From: Tistlia consotensis USBA 355
GTDB taxonomy: Bacteria; Pseudomonadota; Alphaproteobacteria; Kiloniellales; DSM-21159
DNA: 56,527 bases
Reading direction: 5' to 3'
NCBI RefSeq assembly: GCF_900177295.1
Contig: NZ_FWZX01000040.1
Location: forward strand, 1 to 56,527
The translations under genes were made by a program, and so were the position numbers. Below, in pieces: positions 20,943-33,398 of this stretch. Position 1 is the stretch's first letter. Each line of letters opens with the position of its first letter. Below the pieces are notes generated by a model. The model did not search any database, had not been told where the DNA came from, and saw only the letters and a program-made list of their open reading frames with translations.

Positions 20943-21662
20943 ATGTGCGGACGCTTCACCCTGACCAGCCCGCTGGAGGCGCTGAAGGAGCTGTTCGGCT
21001 TCGTCGAGCGGCCGAACCTGCAGCCGCGGGCCAACATCGCGCCGACCCAGGACGTCCTGGTCGTGCGCCTCGGCGAGGACGGCGAGCGGCACGCCGTCTC
21101 GCTGCGCTGGGGCCTGCTGCCGCCCTGGGCCAAGGACCGGAAGATCGGCGCCAGGTTCATCAACGCGCGCTCCGAGACGGTCGCGACCCAGTCGGCCTTC
21201 CGCAAGGCCTTCGCGGCGCGCCGCTGCCTGATCGCGGCCGACGGCTTCTACGAGTGGCAGGTGCGCGAGGCCGGCAAGCAGCCCTTCCGGATCTGCCGCG
21301 GCGACGGCGCGCCCTTCGCCTTCGCCGGCCTCTGGGAGCGCTGGCACGACCCGCAGGAGCCGCGTGAGGCGCCGGCCGTGGAGAGCTGCACGATCCTGAC
21401 CACCGACGCCAACGACCTGCTGCGGCCGATCCACCACCGGATGCCGGTGATCCTGCCGCCGGCGGCCCAGGCCGCCTGGCTGGCGCCCGACGCGGGGCCG
21501 GCGGCCCTGCAGGCCCTGCTGACGCCGCTCGATCCCGCCGGCTGGCGGGCCTATCCGGTCTCGCCCCGGGTCAACAAGGTCGCCAACGACGACCTCTCGC
21601 TGCTCGAGGAGGTCGAGCCGGGGGCAGCCGCCCCGCCGCCGCGGCAGCAGAGCCTGTTCTGA
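20943..21662 (+). CDS. SRAP (YedK/HMCES-like) abasic-site protein
   Basis: 239 residues beginning MCGRFTL; after Met removal Cys2 is the nucleophile that crosslinks to abasic sites in single-stranded DNA. Other signature elements are LQPRANIAPTQ, LRWGLLPPWA, INARSET, CLIAADGFYEW (catalytic Glu) and IHHRMPVIL (catalytic His). The role is protection of replication forks from abasic lesions. The C-terminus is a proline-rich linker ending PPPRQQSLF. The last five residues, QQSLF, resemble the bacterial beta-clamp-binding motif QL(S/D)LF. Human HMCES carries a PCNA-binding motif at the same place. The gene is alone on the plus strand. Confidence 0.93.
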   Translation: MCGRFTLTSPLEALKELFGFVERPNLQPRANIAPTQDVLVVRLGEDGERHAVSLRWGLLPPWAKDRKIGARFINARSETVATQSAFRKAFAARRCLIAADGFYEWQVREAGKQPFRICRGDGAPFAFAGLWERWHDPQEPREAPAVESCTILTTDANDLLRPIHHRMPVILPPAAQAAWLAPDAGPAALQALLTPLDPAGWRAYPVSPRVNKVANDDLSLLEEVEPGAAAPPPRQQSLF

Positions 21663-21696
21663 GGCGCCGTCCCTCCCGGGGGCGGGGGCCGTCCGC

Positions 21697-22461
21697 TCAG
21701 TCGCCGACCGGCCGGTATTCCGCCTCGCCCGGCCGGCCGTCGGCGAACAGCCAGACCGGCCGCACCGGCGGGCCGGCGTGGCGCTTCTCGATGCTCGGCA
21801 GGGCGAGCAGGGAGGAGGAGACCGTGCCGAAGCCGTCGTGCCGGACCACGGTCATCGCCGCCTCCTCGCTGCCCATCTCCTCGGAGCGCTCGGCAAGCAG
21901 GGCCTGCCAGGCCGACCAGTCGCCCGCACCCGGATCGGGCGCCGGCGCCGCCTCGAAGCGCGGCAGGAAGCGCCTGATCCGCGGGCTGACCGGGTCGTTG
22001 CGGTCGAAGGCGGTCAGCATGGTCAGGCCGGGCGGCAGCGGGGTCACCTCGATGCCCTCGGCCGCCTCGCCGACGTTGCGCAGCCAGAAGGCGTCCCGTT
22101 CGTCGGCGATCACCAGGTTGAAGCTGCGGTAGGCCCGCGGGTCGAGGTCGGCCAGCGCCCAGGCCGCCGCCGCGGCCTCCGCGTGGTCGAGCGCCTCCAG
22201 CACCAGCTCGCCGCGGCTGCGCTTGCCGGGGGCCGGGCCCAGGCTGCCGCGCCGGTTGAGCACCGCCGCCATCACGCCGTGGTCGTTGAGGCCCAGCCAG
22301 GAGCCGCCGGACAGCGCGTCCTGTCCGGCCACCACGTCCGGCCGCTCCGGCCAGTGGCGCCCCGGGGGGCGGCTCGGACGATCGGTCATTTCGTCTCGAT
22401 TGGTGCCGGCGATCAGCGGCCAGTCGTGGTCGGGCCGGCGCAGGAGGACGAGGGTGCACAT
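21697..22461 (-). CDS. NRDE (TANGO2-like) family protein
   Basis: 254 residues beginning MCTLVLLRRP with the family-naming motif AGTNRDEMTDRPS and GGSWLGLNDHGVMAAVLNRRG. Cys2 suggests an N-terminal-nucleophile hydrolase-like fold. Later motifs include YRSFNLVIAD and the Ser-rich strand TVSSSLLALPS, usual for the family. Prokaryotic and eukaryotic members have been linked to haem and lipid handling, but no activity is settled. It converges with the SRAP gene (34 bases between stops). No operon partner. Confidence 0.88.
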   Translation of the reverse strand: MCTLVLLRRPDHDWPLIAGTNRDEMTDRPSRPPGRHWPERPDVVAGQDALSGGSWLGLNDHGVMAAVLNRRGSLGPAPGKRSRGELVLEALDHAEAAAAAWALADLDPRAYRSFNLVIADERDAFWLRNVGEAAEGIEVTPLPPGLTMLTAFDRNDPVSPRIRRFLPRFEAAPAPDPGAGDWSAWQALLAERSEEMGSEEAAMTVVRHDGFGTVSSSLLALPSIEKRHAGPPVRPVWLFADGRPGEAEYRPVGD

Positions 22462-22655
22462 GGGAAAGGAGGGGCCTCAGAAAAGAACCGGGAACGGCTC
22501 CGCACGAGGTTCACGGAACCAGAGCTTGTCGCTATAACCTAGCCGCGCCGGGGCGCGACGCCTATCTCAGGCGTGACGCGCCCCTGGCGCTGCCGATTTG
22601 ACGACCGACAGATATCGAGCCTGCCCGACGGCGGCTTCGCGAGGAAGGACCCGAG

Positions 22656-22973
22656 ATGAGCTTCCAGGACCGTGAGAAGGCCTTCGAGGACAAGTTCAGC
22701 CACGATTCCGAGCTGCAGTTCAGAGTCGAGGTGCGCCGCAACAAGCTGCTCGGGCTCTGGGTCGCCGAGATGCTCGGTCTGAAGGGCGAGGAAGCCGATG
22801 CCTATGCCCGTGACGTGATCTCCTCGGATTTCGAGGAGGCCGGCGACGACGACGTGGTCCGCAAGGTGCTGGGCGACCTGAAGGCCAGGGACATCGAGCT
22901 CTCCGAGCACCGCCTGCGCAAGAAGATGGACGAGCTGCGCGACGTCGCCAAGCGACAGGTGATGACGGAGTAG
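22656..22973 (+). CDS. F1F0-ATPase inhibitor zeta subunit (DUF1476)
   Basis: 105 residues, all helical: MSFQDREKAFEDKFSHDSEL, then FRVEVRRNKLLGLWVAEMLG and a C-terminal four-helix pattern. This matches the zeta subunit of alphaproteobacterial ATP synthase, whose N-terminal segment inserts into F1 and blocks ATP hydrolysis. GAGGAAGGACC lies about 9 bases before the start. The ATP synthase operon is not in the window, as is usual. A strong hairpin follows the stop. The family's restriction to alphaproteobacteria helps place the organism. Confidence 0.93.
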   Translation: MSFQDREKAFEDKFSHDSELQFRVEVRRNKLLGLWVAEMLGLKGEEADAYARDVISSDFEEAGDDDVVRKVLGDLKARDIELSEHRLRKKMDELRDVAKRQVMTE

Positions 22974-22978
22974 TCGGC

Positions 22979-23012
22979 GGCCCGCCGGGACCGGCGGGCC
23001 CGGGCCGTCTTT
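22979..23012 (+). terminator. Intrinsic terminator-like hairpin after the zeta gene
   Basis: GGCCCGCCGG-GA-CCGGCGGGCC is a perfect 10-bp inverted repeat six bases past the stop, followed by CGGGCCGTCTTTCC. The T-run is short. It may serve both convergent genes. Confidence 0.65.
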
Positions 23013-23014
23013 CC

Positions 23015-24355
23015 CTAGAGCGCCGGCCCGGGCCGGATCGGCGTGCCGTCGGAAAAGCGTGCGAAGCGGAAGCGCGAGAGGTCGTGCCCGGCCGGCCGGC
23101 CCTGCAGGAGGTCGGCCATGACCCGGCCAGCGGCCGGACCGATGCCGAAGCCGTGGCCGCTGAAGCCGGTGGCGACATGGAGGCCGGGCAGGTCGGCCAG
23201 CGAATCGAGCACCGGCACGACATCGGGCAGCGTGTCGATCATGCCGGCCCAGACGTCGGTCAGCGCCAGTCCGGCCAGTGCCGGCAGGCGCTCGGCGAGA
23301 CGTCGCCTCATCAGATCCGCTGCGCCGGGCGAGGGCAGCGGATCGAGCACCCGCATCCGTTCGAAGGGGCTGGCCTCGTCGGGCTGCCAGCGCCGCGGCG
23401 TTCCCCAGGCGTCGGGATAGCCGCGGGGCGCCGCGGGACGCAGCCGCGTCTCCCGCCAGGACTCGCGGATCGTCTGCCGGAACGGCCGGAGGAAGCGGAA
23501 GGAATCGGGCCCGATGAAGTGGTCGTGCCGGTCGCCGAGCGCGAGGCTGTAGCCGCCGTCGAGCCGCCGGCGGAAGGCCAGCCGGCCGTCGACCGCGCCG
23601 CCGCCGAAGACCGCGGGGCCGGGCGCCGTGCGGGCAACGGTGGCGCGCATGGCCAGCTGCGGCAGCGAGAGATCGTGGTTGCGCAGGAAGAGTGACGACC
23701 AGGCACCGCCGGCCAGCAGCACCCGCTCGGCGCGGATCCGGCCCCGCTCGGTGACGACGCCGGCGACACGGCCTGCCGCCAGGTCGAGGGCCCGCACCGC
23801 GCAGTCCTCGGCGATGGCCGCGCCTTCGCGCTGCGCCGCCCGGGCCAGCGCCGGCACGGCCTGCCAGGGCTCGGCGCGGCCGTCTCCCGGGCAGTGGATG
23901 GCGCTGCGCCAGCGCCCCGGCCGACCGTCGATCAGCGAGTCGATCTCGCGCGGGCCGAGCAGGCGGATCTCGAGCTGGTGCTCCCGGGCGGTGTCGACCA
24001 CCGACTGGTGCGCCGCCTCCTCGGCCTCGGTCTCGTGCAGGTAGACGACGCCTTCGGCCCGGAAGCCGAGATCCTCGCCGGTCGCCTCGGCGAGACCCTG
24101 CCAGATCCGGTTGGCTTCCATCATCAGGGGCATCTCGGCGGGGTCGCGGCCGAGCCGGCGCACCCAGCCCCAGTTGCGGCTCGACTGCTCGCCGGCGATC
24201 CGGCCCTTCTCGCAGAGCACGACCCTGACGCCCTGGCGGGCCAGATGCCAGGCGGTCGCGACGCCCGCGACGCCGCCGCCGATGACGACGACATCGGCGG
24301 CCTCCGGCAGCCGGTCTCGGAACTGCAGCGGGCTGCGGGCGGTGATCGGGCCCAA
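23015..24355 (-). CDS. FAD-dependent oxidoreductase (DAO family)
   Basis: 446 residues. The start is a TTG at 24355 with GGAAG 6 bases upstream. The Rossmann FAD fingerprint is VVVIGGGVAGVATAWHLARQ (about 22-41), followed by the Glu of VVLCEKG. Motifs typical of DAO-type amine oxidases are EQSSRNWGWVRRLGRD and the C-terminal ATGFSGHGFGIGPAAGRVMA. No membrane segment. Substrates in this family are D-amino acids, sarcosine, opines or polyamines; I cannot choose one. It is a single gene facing the zeta terminator. Confidence 0.9.
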   Translation of the reverse strand: MGPITARSPLQFRDRLPEAADVVVIGGGVAGVATAWHLARQGVRVVLCEKGRIAGEQSSRNWGWVRRLGRDPAEMPLMMEANRIWQGLAEATGEDLGFRAEGVVYLHETEAEEAAHQSVVDTAREHQLEIRLLGPREIDSLIDGRPGRWRSAIHCPGDGRAEPWQAVPALARAAQREGAAIAEDCAVRALDLAAGRVAGVVTERGRIRAERVLLAGGAWSSLFLRNHDLSLPQLAMRATVARTAPGPAVFGGGAVDGRLAFRRRLDGGYSLALGDRHDHFIGPDSFRFLRPFRQTIRESWRETRLRPAAPRGYPDAWGTPRRWQPDEASPFERMRVLDPLPSPGAADLMRRRLAERLPALAGLALTDVWAGMIDTLPDVVPVLDSLADLPGLHVATGFSGHGFGIGPAAGRVMADLLQGRPAGHDLSRFRFARFSDGTPIRPGPAL

Positions 24356-24541
24356 GGGCGGCTTCCGGGCTAGCGGGCCGGCCGGGCAGGGCGCCCGTCG
24401 CCGGTCCCGCCGGACATCCGCCCGCTTTTCCGATTGCCGATCATCACCGCTTCCGCCGCCCCGCCGTCCGTTCCGGCGCGGGAGTATAGCGGCCCCGCCG
24501 GCGGCTGCCAGGGCCCTCGCGAGGGCTCCCGGCCGGGGCGG

Positions 24542-26494
24542 TCAGGCGGCCTTCACGGCGGCCAGGAACTGCTCGACCTCGCGGAACAGGGCCTCGGCCT
24601 CGCCCGTCAGGCGGTCGGCGACGGTCAGCACCTGGCCGGCCGCGGTCCGTGTCTCGCCGGTGGCCTGCTTGACCTCCTCGACGTTGCTCGTCGCCGAGCG
24701 CGTGCCGGTCGCCGCCTCCTGGACGCTGCGCGCGATCTCGCGCGTCGCCGAGCCCTGCTGGTCGACCGTGGCCGCCATGGTCGCGGCGATCTCGTTGATC
24801 CGGGTGATCGTCGCGCCGATCGAGCCGATCGCCTCGACGGTCTGGCCGGTGACGCCCTGCATCGCGGCGATCTGGGTGCCGATCTCCTCGGTCGCCCTGG
24901 CGGTCTGGGTCGCGAGGTTCTTGACCTCGGAGGCGACCACGGCGAAGCCCTTGCCGGCCTCGCCGGCGCGCGCCGCCTCGATCGTCGCGTTCAGCGCCAG
25001 CAGGTTGGTCTGCTCGGCGATCTCGTTGATCAGCGAGGTGACGGTGTCGATTCGGCTCGCGGTCTCGGCCAGGCTCCCGACCAGCTTGTTGGTCCGCTCG
25101 GACTCGCCGGCTGCCTCGCTGGCGACGCCCGAGGCCGTGTCGACCTGGCGGCCGAGCTCGTCGATCGCGGCGGTCAGCTCGTCGGCGGCACTCGCGACAG
25201 TCTGAACGTTGCCGGAGGCCTGCTCGGAGGCGGCCGCCGCCGCGGTGCTCTGCCGGGCGCTCGTCTCCGAGGCGGCGTCGATCGACCGGGCGCTGCGCTG
25301 CATCTCGCTGGTGGCCGACGACAGGGTGTCGGCGAGCGCGGCGACGCTCTTCTCGAAGCCGGCGGTCAGGGCGTCGATGCGCTCGGCGCGTGCCGTGCGC
25401 GCGGCCTCGGCCCGGACGTGCTCCTCCTCGAGCTCGCGAGCCTTGATCAGGCCGCTCTTGAAGACCGCGACGGCGCGCGCCATGTCGCCGACCTCGTCGC
25501 GGGCCTCGCCGTCGGCGACCTCGGTGTCGAGCGCGCCGCCGGCGAGTGCGGTCATGGTCTCGGTCAGGCGGCGCAGCCGGCGGATCACCGCGACGCGCAC
25601 CAGCGACAGCACGGCACCGGCGGCGATCAGGAACAGCAGCGCGGTGATCGCCAGGGTCAGACGCTGGCTGGCGACGAAGCCCTCGATTCGACGGTTTAGC
25701 AGGCGCTCCAGCTCGGCCGACGCAATGCCGTAGAAGCGGTCGAGCGTGGCCAGGGTCTTCCCGGCTTCGGCGGCGTCGACCGCCGCCTTCTCGACTTTCT
25801 GCTGGAACTGGAGGTCGGCCTGCTTCGCGGCCTGGTAGCTGGCGTCCAGGTTGGCCTTCAGGCTGCCGTCGGCATTGCCGCTGTAGCCGGAGGCGACGGA
25901 GCCGTCGATGCCGTCGCCCAGAGAGCGGATGGCTCCGAGCGCCAGGTAGAAGTCGACCTTCTCGTCGTTGCCGATGCTGCCGTCGGCCCAGATCCTGCGG
26001 CTGAGCACGCCCATGTCCGCGACGCGGTCGATCAGGTCGGGCAGCTTCAGCAGCACCAGGTCCATCGCGTAGAAGCTGTCGAGGTCCGGATCGAGGATCA
26101 GGTTCGACTTGTCGCCGATCCGGCCGATCAGGGCGCGCAGGCTGTGCTGCGCGGCGGCCAGCGTTTCGGCCGAGCGGGTCTCACCGGCTGCCGCCAGGGC
26201 ATCCCCGGCCTGCTTCGCCAGCTCGGCGCTCTCCATGCCCTCGCCGTAGCGCGTCTCGAGCGCCCGCACGCGCTCGGCCGGCGGCACCGGGTTCGTCTCC
26301 GCCAGCACCGCCTTGGCCAGCTCGGCCTGCACGCCGTCCAGGCCGCGCAGGTAGAGCGTCCCGGCAATCTCCTTGCCGGCGAAGTCGATCGCGATGTTCT
26401 GCTGGCCGATCAAGGCCCAGATCAGGTAGGCGATCGGCACCACGAACAGAAGCGAGGCGATGCCGAGCTTCTGGGAGATCTTGAGAGCGGCCAT
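24542..26494 (-). CDS. Transmembrane methyl-accepting chemotaxis protein
   Basis: 650 residues from ATG 26494, which has GGAG about 8 bases upstream; an in-frame start at 26530 would add 12 residues with no ribosome site. Layout: membrane helix (about 8-30), a long helical periplasmic region of about 240 residues (no PDC/Cache motif, nitrate/nitrite-sensor-like helices possible), a second membrane helix (about 280-305), HAMP, and the MCP domain with [20 protein letters not shown]. The ligand is unknown. A near-perfect TTAA-N7-TTAG element lies 57 bases before the start. Confidence 0.94.
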   Translation of the reverse strand: MAALKISQKLGIASLLFVVPIAYLIWALIGQQNIAIDFAGKEIAGTLYLRGLDGVQAELAKAVLAETNPVPPAERVRALETRYGEGMESAELAKQAGDALAAAGETRSAETLAAAQHSLRALIGRIGDKSNLILDPDLDSFYAMDLVLLKLPDLIDRVADMGVLSRRIWADGSIGNDEKVDFYLALGAIRSLGDGIDGSVASGYSGNADGSLKANLDASYQAAKQADLQFQQKVEKAAVDAAEAGKTLATLDRFYGIASAELERLLNRRIEGFVASQRLTLAITALLFLIAAGAVLSLVRVAVIRRLRRLTETMTALAGGALDTEVADGEARDEVGDMARAVAVFKSGLIKARELEEEHVRAEAARTARAERIDALTAGFEKSVAALADTLSSATSEMQRSARSIDAASETSARQSTAAAAASEQASGNVQTVASAADELTAAIDELGRQVDTASGVASEAAGESERTNKLVGSLAETASRIDTVTSLINEIAEQTNLLALNATIEAARAGEAGKGFAVVASEVKNLATQTARATEEIGTQIAAMQGVTGQTVEAIGSIGATITRINEIAATMAATVDQQGSATREIARSVQEAATGTRSATSNVEEVKQATGETRTAAGQVLTVADRLTGEAEALFREVEQFLAAVKAA

Positions 26495-26550
26495 GGGTAG
26501 GCTCCGCACGAACTCGGTAGGGAGGGCCACCGAGTTAGTGCCCCAATTTC

Positions 26551-26566
26551 CTAAAAGGCGCTTAAC
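26551..26566 (-). promoter_or_regulatory. CtrA-like box upstream of an MCP gene
   Basis: The plus strand reads CTAA-AAGGCGC-TTAAC, one mismatch from the CtrA consensus TTAA-N7-TTAAC, 57 bases before the chemoreceptor start at 26494. Similar elements occur at 40973, 29083 and 3630. Confidence 0.55.
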
Positions 26567-26689
26567 TGTGAATGAACCGTGACGGCGCCCCCGCTGCGCG
26601 GGGCCGCTTGTCCGGCCGAAGTTCGCTGCAGCGCCGCGCCGCTCGACGGTCCGCCGGGCGGCCCGCCCGCCTGCCGCTGAGCGGCCGGC

Positions 26690-27994
<1,305 letters not shown>

Positions 27995-28052
27995 GCGGAT
28001 GGTCTCGTCGACGTGCGTGAGGTGCCCCTTGTCGCCGCCGGGACCGGCGCTG

Positions 28053-29003
28053 TCAACGGGCGGCGGCGTCCGCCGCCGCGGCCTCGGCCCGCCGCCGGCG
28101 CAGGTTGCGCAGCTGCGCCTGGGCGACCCCGGCGACGACCAGCAGGCCGCCGGCGACCTGTTCCCAGCGCGGCGGCAGGCCGAGCAGGGCGGCGGTCACG
28201 GTCGCGGCGATCGGGATCAGGTTGAGGTAGAGCGAGGCGACGACGATGCCGAACTGCTGGACGCCCAGGTGCCAGGCGACGACGCCGAGCGTGACGCCGC
28301 TGGCCGAGATCCAGACCATCAGCGCGAGATCGAGCAGCGGCGGATCGCTCGGCAGGGGGGCGACGAGGCCGGCGGCGTCGGCCGCGAGATAGGCGGCGAG
28401 CAGCCAGAGCACGGCCGGCAGGATCGTCAGGGTCGTCGCTCGCAGCCGCGAGACGCCGCCCAGGCGCCGGGCGACGGCGATCGAGTACCAGGCCCAGAAC
28501 AGCAGGGCGAGCAGGATCAGGGGTTCGCCGCCGCCGAAGGCCAGGCCGTCGTCGAGGTGGCCGAAGTCGATGCCGACCAGCGCCGCGCCGGGCACCGACA
28601 GGATCATCGCCAGGCCCAGGCCGGGCGCCAGCCGCTGGCCGTGGAGCAGGCGGTCGAGCAGGGCGCCGATGATCGGCGCCGCGGCGGACAGGATCGCGGC
28701 GGTGACCGGGTCGGTCGCGGCGAGGCCGAGCACGAAGCAGCAGGAGAAGCCGGCCATGGCGAAGCCGAGCTCGGCGAGGCTGCGCCAGCCGACGCCCTGC
28801 GGCCGCAGGGCGCCCGTCCAGCGCAGCGGCGGCTCGCGCCAGAGCAGCAGCAGGAGCAGCAGCGGCAGCGCGAAGAGATAGCGGGAGACGGCGACCTGCA
28901 TCGGATCCCAGCGCTCGAGCAGCAGCGTCATGAAGGGCACCGGCGTGCCCCAGGCCAGGACGACGAAGAGCAGCGCGCCGAGGCCGAATCTGGATCCCTG
29001 CAT
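28053..29003 (-). CDS. DMT/EamA-family transporter
   Basis: 316 residues with about ten hydrophobic helices in two EamA repeats. The first starts FGLGALLFVVLAWGTPVPF; the second starts LILLALLFWAWYSIAVARRL and has the usual YLNLIPIAATVTAALLG. The start at 29003 follows GAGGGAAAG. Such inner-membrane proteins export amino acids, nucleosides or other small metabolites; the substrate cannot be read. The C-terminus is a cytoplasmic Arg/Ala tail. It is followed by purB 58 bases on, possibly on one transcript. Confidence 0.9.
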   Translation of the reverse strand: MQGSRFGLGALLFVVLAWGTPVPFMTLLLERWDPMQVAVSRYLFALPLLLLLLLWREPPLRWTGALRPQGVGWRSLAELGFAMAGFSCCFVLGLAATDPVTAAILSAAAPIIGALLDRLLHGQRLAPGLGLAMILSVPGAALVGIDFGHLDDGLAFGGGEPLILLALLFWAWYSIAVARRLGGVSRLRATTLTILPAVLWLLAAYLAADAAGLVAPLPSDPPLLDLALMVWISASGVTLGVVAWHLGVQQFGIVVASLYLNLIPIAATVTAALLGLPPRWEQVAGGLLVVAGVAQAQLRNLRRRRAEAAAADAAAR

Positions 29004-29082
29004 GACTTTCCCTCTACGCGCAAAGGGCGAAGAGGGGAAGCGCGGTCGGCGCCGCCTGCCGTCCGGAGAATGCAAAGCCTTT

Positions 29083-29098
29083 TTAACGGGCCTTTGAC
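29083..29098 (+). promoter_or_regulatory. CtrA-like element upstream of the PBP-histidine kinase operon
   Basis: TTAA-CGGGCCT-TTGAC differs at one base from TTAA-N7-TTAAC and lies about 45 bases before the start at 29142. It sits between divergent genes, so it could also affect the DMT transporter. Confidence 0.4.
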
Positions 29099-29141
29099 TA
29101 CAATGGCGCACCGGGCTTCAGCGTTTGCGGAGAGTGAGGAT

Positions 29142-29986
29142 ATGGGGGTTCGCATGCTGCGACGGGCGGCGCTGACGGGCCTGGCGTTTCTTTCGGTGGG
29201 GCTGATCGCGGCGGCGACGTCGGCAGCGGCCGACGAAGGCTTCGGCCAGGGATCGAATCCCGGCGCTCCGACCCAGGTCCGACTGGTCTACGAGGTCGAC
29301 CCCAACCCGCCGCGGACCCTGGGCACCGGCACGGCCGTCGACTGGAGCAAGCCGGGCCTGACCCTCGAGCTGCTGCGTCTGGTCGGCAAGCGGCTCGACG
29401 TCGACTTCGTCTTCCAGCGCGTGCCCTGGAAGCGCGGCCTGTTCATGGTCCAGCACGGCTTCGCCGACGGCCTCTTCCACACCAGCTACGTCGCCGAGCG
29501 CGAGCCGCTGCTGACCTATCCGCGGCGGCCCGACGGCTCGATCGACGACTCCCGGCAGATCTTCAGCCAGAGCTACGTCCTCTATGTGAAGAAGGGCTCG
29601 CCGCTGCGCTGGGACGGCAAGGCCTTCGAAGCGCTCGACGGACCGGTCGGGGCGGTGGCGAGCTATGCGGTGGCCGACGATCTGCGCCGCCTGGGCGTCC
29701 AGGTCGAGGAGGAGCGCTCGACGATCATCAACCTGCGCAAGCTGATCGAGGGACGCATCGCCGCCGACGCCGAGCTGCAGACGATGGCCGACCCGGAGAT
29801 CCGGCGGCATCCCGAGATCGCCGTCCAGATCGAGAAGCTGGAGCCGCCGCTGCGCACCAAGCCCTATTTCCTGACCTTCAGCCACCAGTTCCAGGATGCG
29901 GCGCCGGCGCTGGCCGAGCGGATCTGGGACGCCATCGCCTCGGTCAACGCGTCGCCCGAATTCAAGGCCATCGTCGAGACCTACGA

Positions 29987-29990
<4 letters not shown>
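29142..29990 (+). CDS. Periplasmic solute-binding protein (family 3 type) coupled to a histidine kinase
   Basis: 282 residues. A signal peptide (MLRRAALTGLAFLSVGLIAA, cleavage near SAAA-DE) leads into a bilobed binding-protein pattern: VRLVYEVDPNPPRTLG, LTLELLRLVGKRLDVDFVFQ, the hinge-like LYVKKGSPLRW, GAVASYAVADDLRRLG and YFLTFSHQFQ. Two starts are possible (29142 or 29154); GAGGA lies just before the first. No permease gene follows. Instead its stop overlaps the start of a sensor kinase (GTGA), so it more likely senses a solute than transports it. The ligand is unknown. Confidence 0.86.
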
Positions 29991-31570
<1,580 letters not shown>

Positions 31571-31852
31571 CCGGAGGGCGAAGCGGCGTCCGAGGAGCAC
31601 TGCCCTTGCGGCCTGCTAACTGCCGTCGTAAGCTCATGTCGCGCCGCAACCTAGGCAGGTGGGCTACAACCCATGCGACGGTGCCGGGGCAGTCGCCGGG
31701 TGTCTGGTCTCGGCGGGCGGTGGCGGGAACGGCTCGCGATGCAGATCGCTGCAACGTTAGCGAGTCGGGAAGGATTGGCCCTGTAGCCTACGGTCTGCCG
31801 TGCCGTAAAGTCGTAGGTAGGCATCGGATCACGTCGACGGGGAGCTTGGCGG

Positions 31853-32272
31853 TTGGCTAGCTCGTATTTCGACAGAGCCCTGAGCGCGGTTGAGCATTCG
31901 ATCGAGCACCACCGGCTTCGACTGCCGACGGATCGGCCGATCATGCGAGTCACCTTCGACCACGAGCCGAGCTGGGACATGGTCAATCTCGTTCGTGATT
32001 TCGATCACGATGCGCTTCCGGTGTTTGGTCAGGCTTTACGGATCACCGACGCCTACTACGGCTGTTTTGAAGCCGACTTCGAACCGTCCGACCGCAGGCC
32101 TGAGGCGCTCGAAGGTGTTGTCCGGCGGGTCATGCAGGAGTCGGATTTCGACGACCTCGTCGCGAAATACCGCATCATTACGGTCACGCTGTTCAACTTT
32201 CCAGGCCACGCCATCCAGCTGACGGTGGACTACGGCGAGGCGCCGACCTGCGGACTTAGCCTGCCAGGATGA
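31853..32272 (+). CDS. Hypothetical protein in a less GC-rich patch
   Basis: 139 residues from a TTG at 31853, with GGGGAG 9 bases upstream. No signal peptide, no membrane helix. It has YRIITVTLFNFPGHAIQLTV and an acidic middle (DFEPSDRRPEALEGVVRRVM). I do not recognise a family. Base composition is visibly less GC-rich than the neighbours, and the next gene shares this, suggesting both arrived together. The 280 bases before it contain no convincing gene. Confidence 0.55.
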   Translation: MASSYFDRALSAVEHSIEHHRLRLPTDRPIMRVTFDHEPSWDMVNLVRDFDHDALPVFGQALRITDAYYGCFEADFEPSDRRPEALEGVVRRVMQESDFDDLVAKYRIITVTLFNFPGHAIQLTVDYGEAPTCGLSLPG

Positions 32273-32447
32273 AAGCCGAAGCCGTCGATTCGTGACGGCA
32301 TGCTGGCGCTGACCTGACGGTGCTGTTCCGTGTGCGGAGGTTGGGGTTGCGGGTGTCGACCCCGATCCCTATCATCTGGAAGTTGTGCCTATCGGCTGGA
32401 TCGAGGCGGTGCCGAACAGAGCGACGACCACCCGGGTGAGGAGAGCG

Positions 32448-33395
32448 GTGAAGCCCGGGCGGCCTGCACTCCGTGTCCCCGTTCTCATCCTCTCTGTCAT
32501 CATCGATCCCGAGCACAGGCGGATCTGCGATCTCCTGCCCCAGGCGGGGCTTCAGAGGGAGCCGGAAACAGAGACCGACAGACTGCTCGAGATCGAGCGA
32601 TGGCACCTCAAGGTCGGCCCGAAGCTCAGTTTCGAGGTCGCCACGGCCTTTATCAACGGCATGGGCAACGCGCGCAGCGCCATGGAGACGCTGCTGTTCC
32701 TCGAGCGCATCTCCCCGAAGTTCATCTTCCTCTGCGGCATTGCCGGATCTCTCTGCCCGGACAGGATCCGGCTGGGCGATGTCGTCGTCGCGAGACAAAT
32801 CAACTGGTGGAACCTGAACAAACTCACTCGGGAGGCCGCGAAGGTCGAGGAAGAGGGGCCGGCCAAGTATCTTTCGCTGGGCGATCATTTCTTCCGAAAG
32901 GATATACGGGCCGAAGGCAAGCAGGACAAGTTCTGGGATCGTCGTCTGGCTCGCTTCGTGGACGATCATCAGGACCTGCTCCGGTCGAACATCGATCGGA
33001 GGCTGCTGGCGCTTCGCAGCGAGCTGCAGGCCGACGAGCCCTACAGCAATCGTCTCCATTGTGGCGACATCGTTTCCTGGGAGTATGTGCTGAGTGACTC
33101 GGAAGTCCGCGATGCGATCTTCCACGATCCCTACGGTGGCAAGGCGATCGAGATGGAAGGTGCGGGGTTCGCAGCTGCGGTCGCGCGCCGAAACGAGGAG
33201 GTCACTCGGAGGGCTCGAGCCGCACGACAGGTGATCGAGAGCGATACGGTCGGCTTCGTCTTCAGGGGCATCACCGACCTTTGTCACGACAAGGGCAGCG
33301 AGCCGCAGGAATGGCGTGAGGTCGCGATGTTCAATGCGGCACAGGCGGTGATTGATTTTCTGAAGAGGCTTTCGCCGGACGATTTTCGGCGGTGA
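32448..33395 (+). CDS. Nucleoside phosphorylase / MTAN-like protein
   Basis: 315 residues from GTG 32448, chosen because AGGAG lies 5 bases upstream; GTG starts at 32385 and 32436 are also in frame. The PNP/UDP phosphorylase fold is shown by PKFIFLCGIAGSLCPDRIRL with GDVVVARQI, the ribose-binding AIEMEGAGFAAAVARR, and FRGITDLCHDKG with the terminal helix NAAQAVIDFLKRL. Classical MTAN/SAHN enzymes are about 230 residues; the extra 60-70 residues here are an insert between 130 and 200 (FFRKDIRAEGKQDKFW). Similar domains act as effectors in some bacterial conflict proteins, so defence is possible but unproven. Its GC content is below its surroundings. Confidence 0.72.
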   Translation: MKPGRPALRVPVLILSVIIDPEHRRICDLLPQAGLQREPETETDRLLEIERWHLKVGPKLSFEVATAFINGMGNARSAMETLLFLERISPKFIFLCGIAGSLCPDRIRLGDVVVARQINWWNLNKLTREAAKVEEEGPAKYLSLGDHFFRKDIRAEGKQDKFWDRRLARFVDDHQDLLRSNIDRRLLALRSELQADEPYSNRLHCGDIVSWEYVLSDSEVRDAIFHDPYGGKAIEMEGAGFAAAVARRNEEVTRRARAARQVIESDTVGFVFRGITDLCHDKGSEPQEWREVAMFNAAQAVIDFLKRLSPDDFRR

Positions 33396-33398
33396 GAT

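Noticed and set aside
31636-31860. 74-codon frame before the unknown protein gene
   Set aside because: No ribosome site, low-complexity basic composition, and it overlaps the likely start of the next gene.
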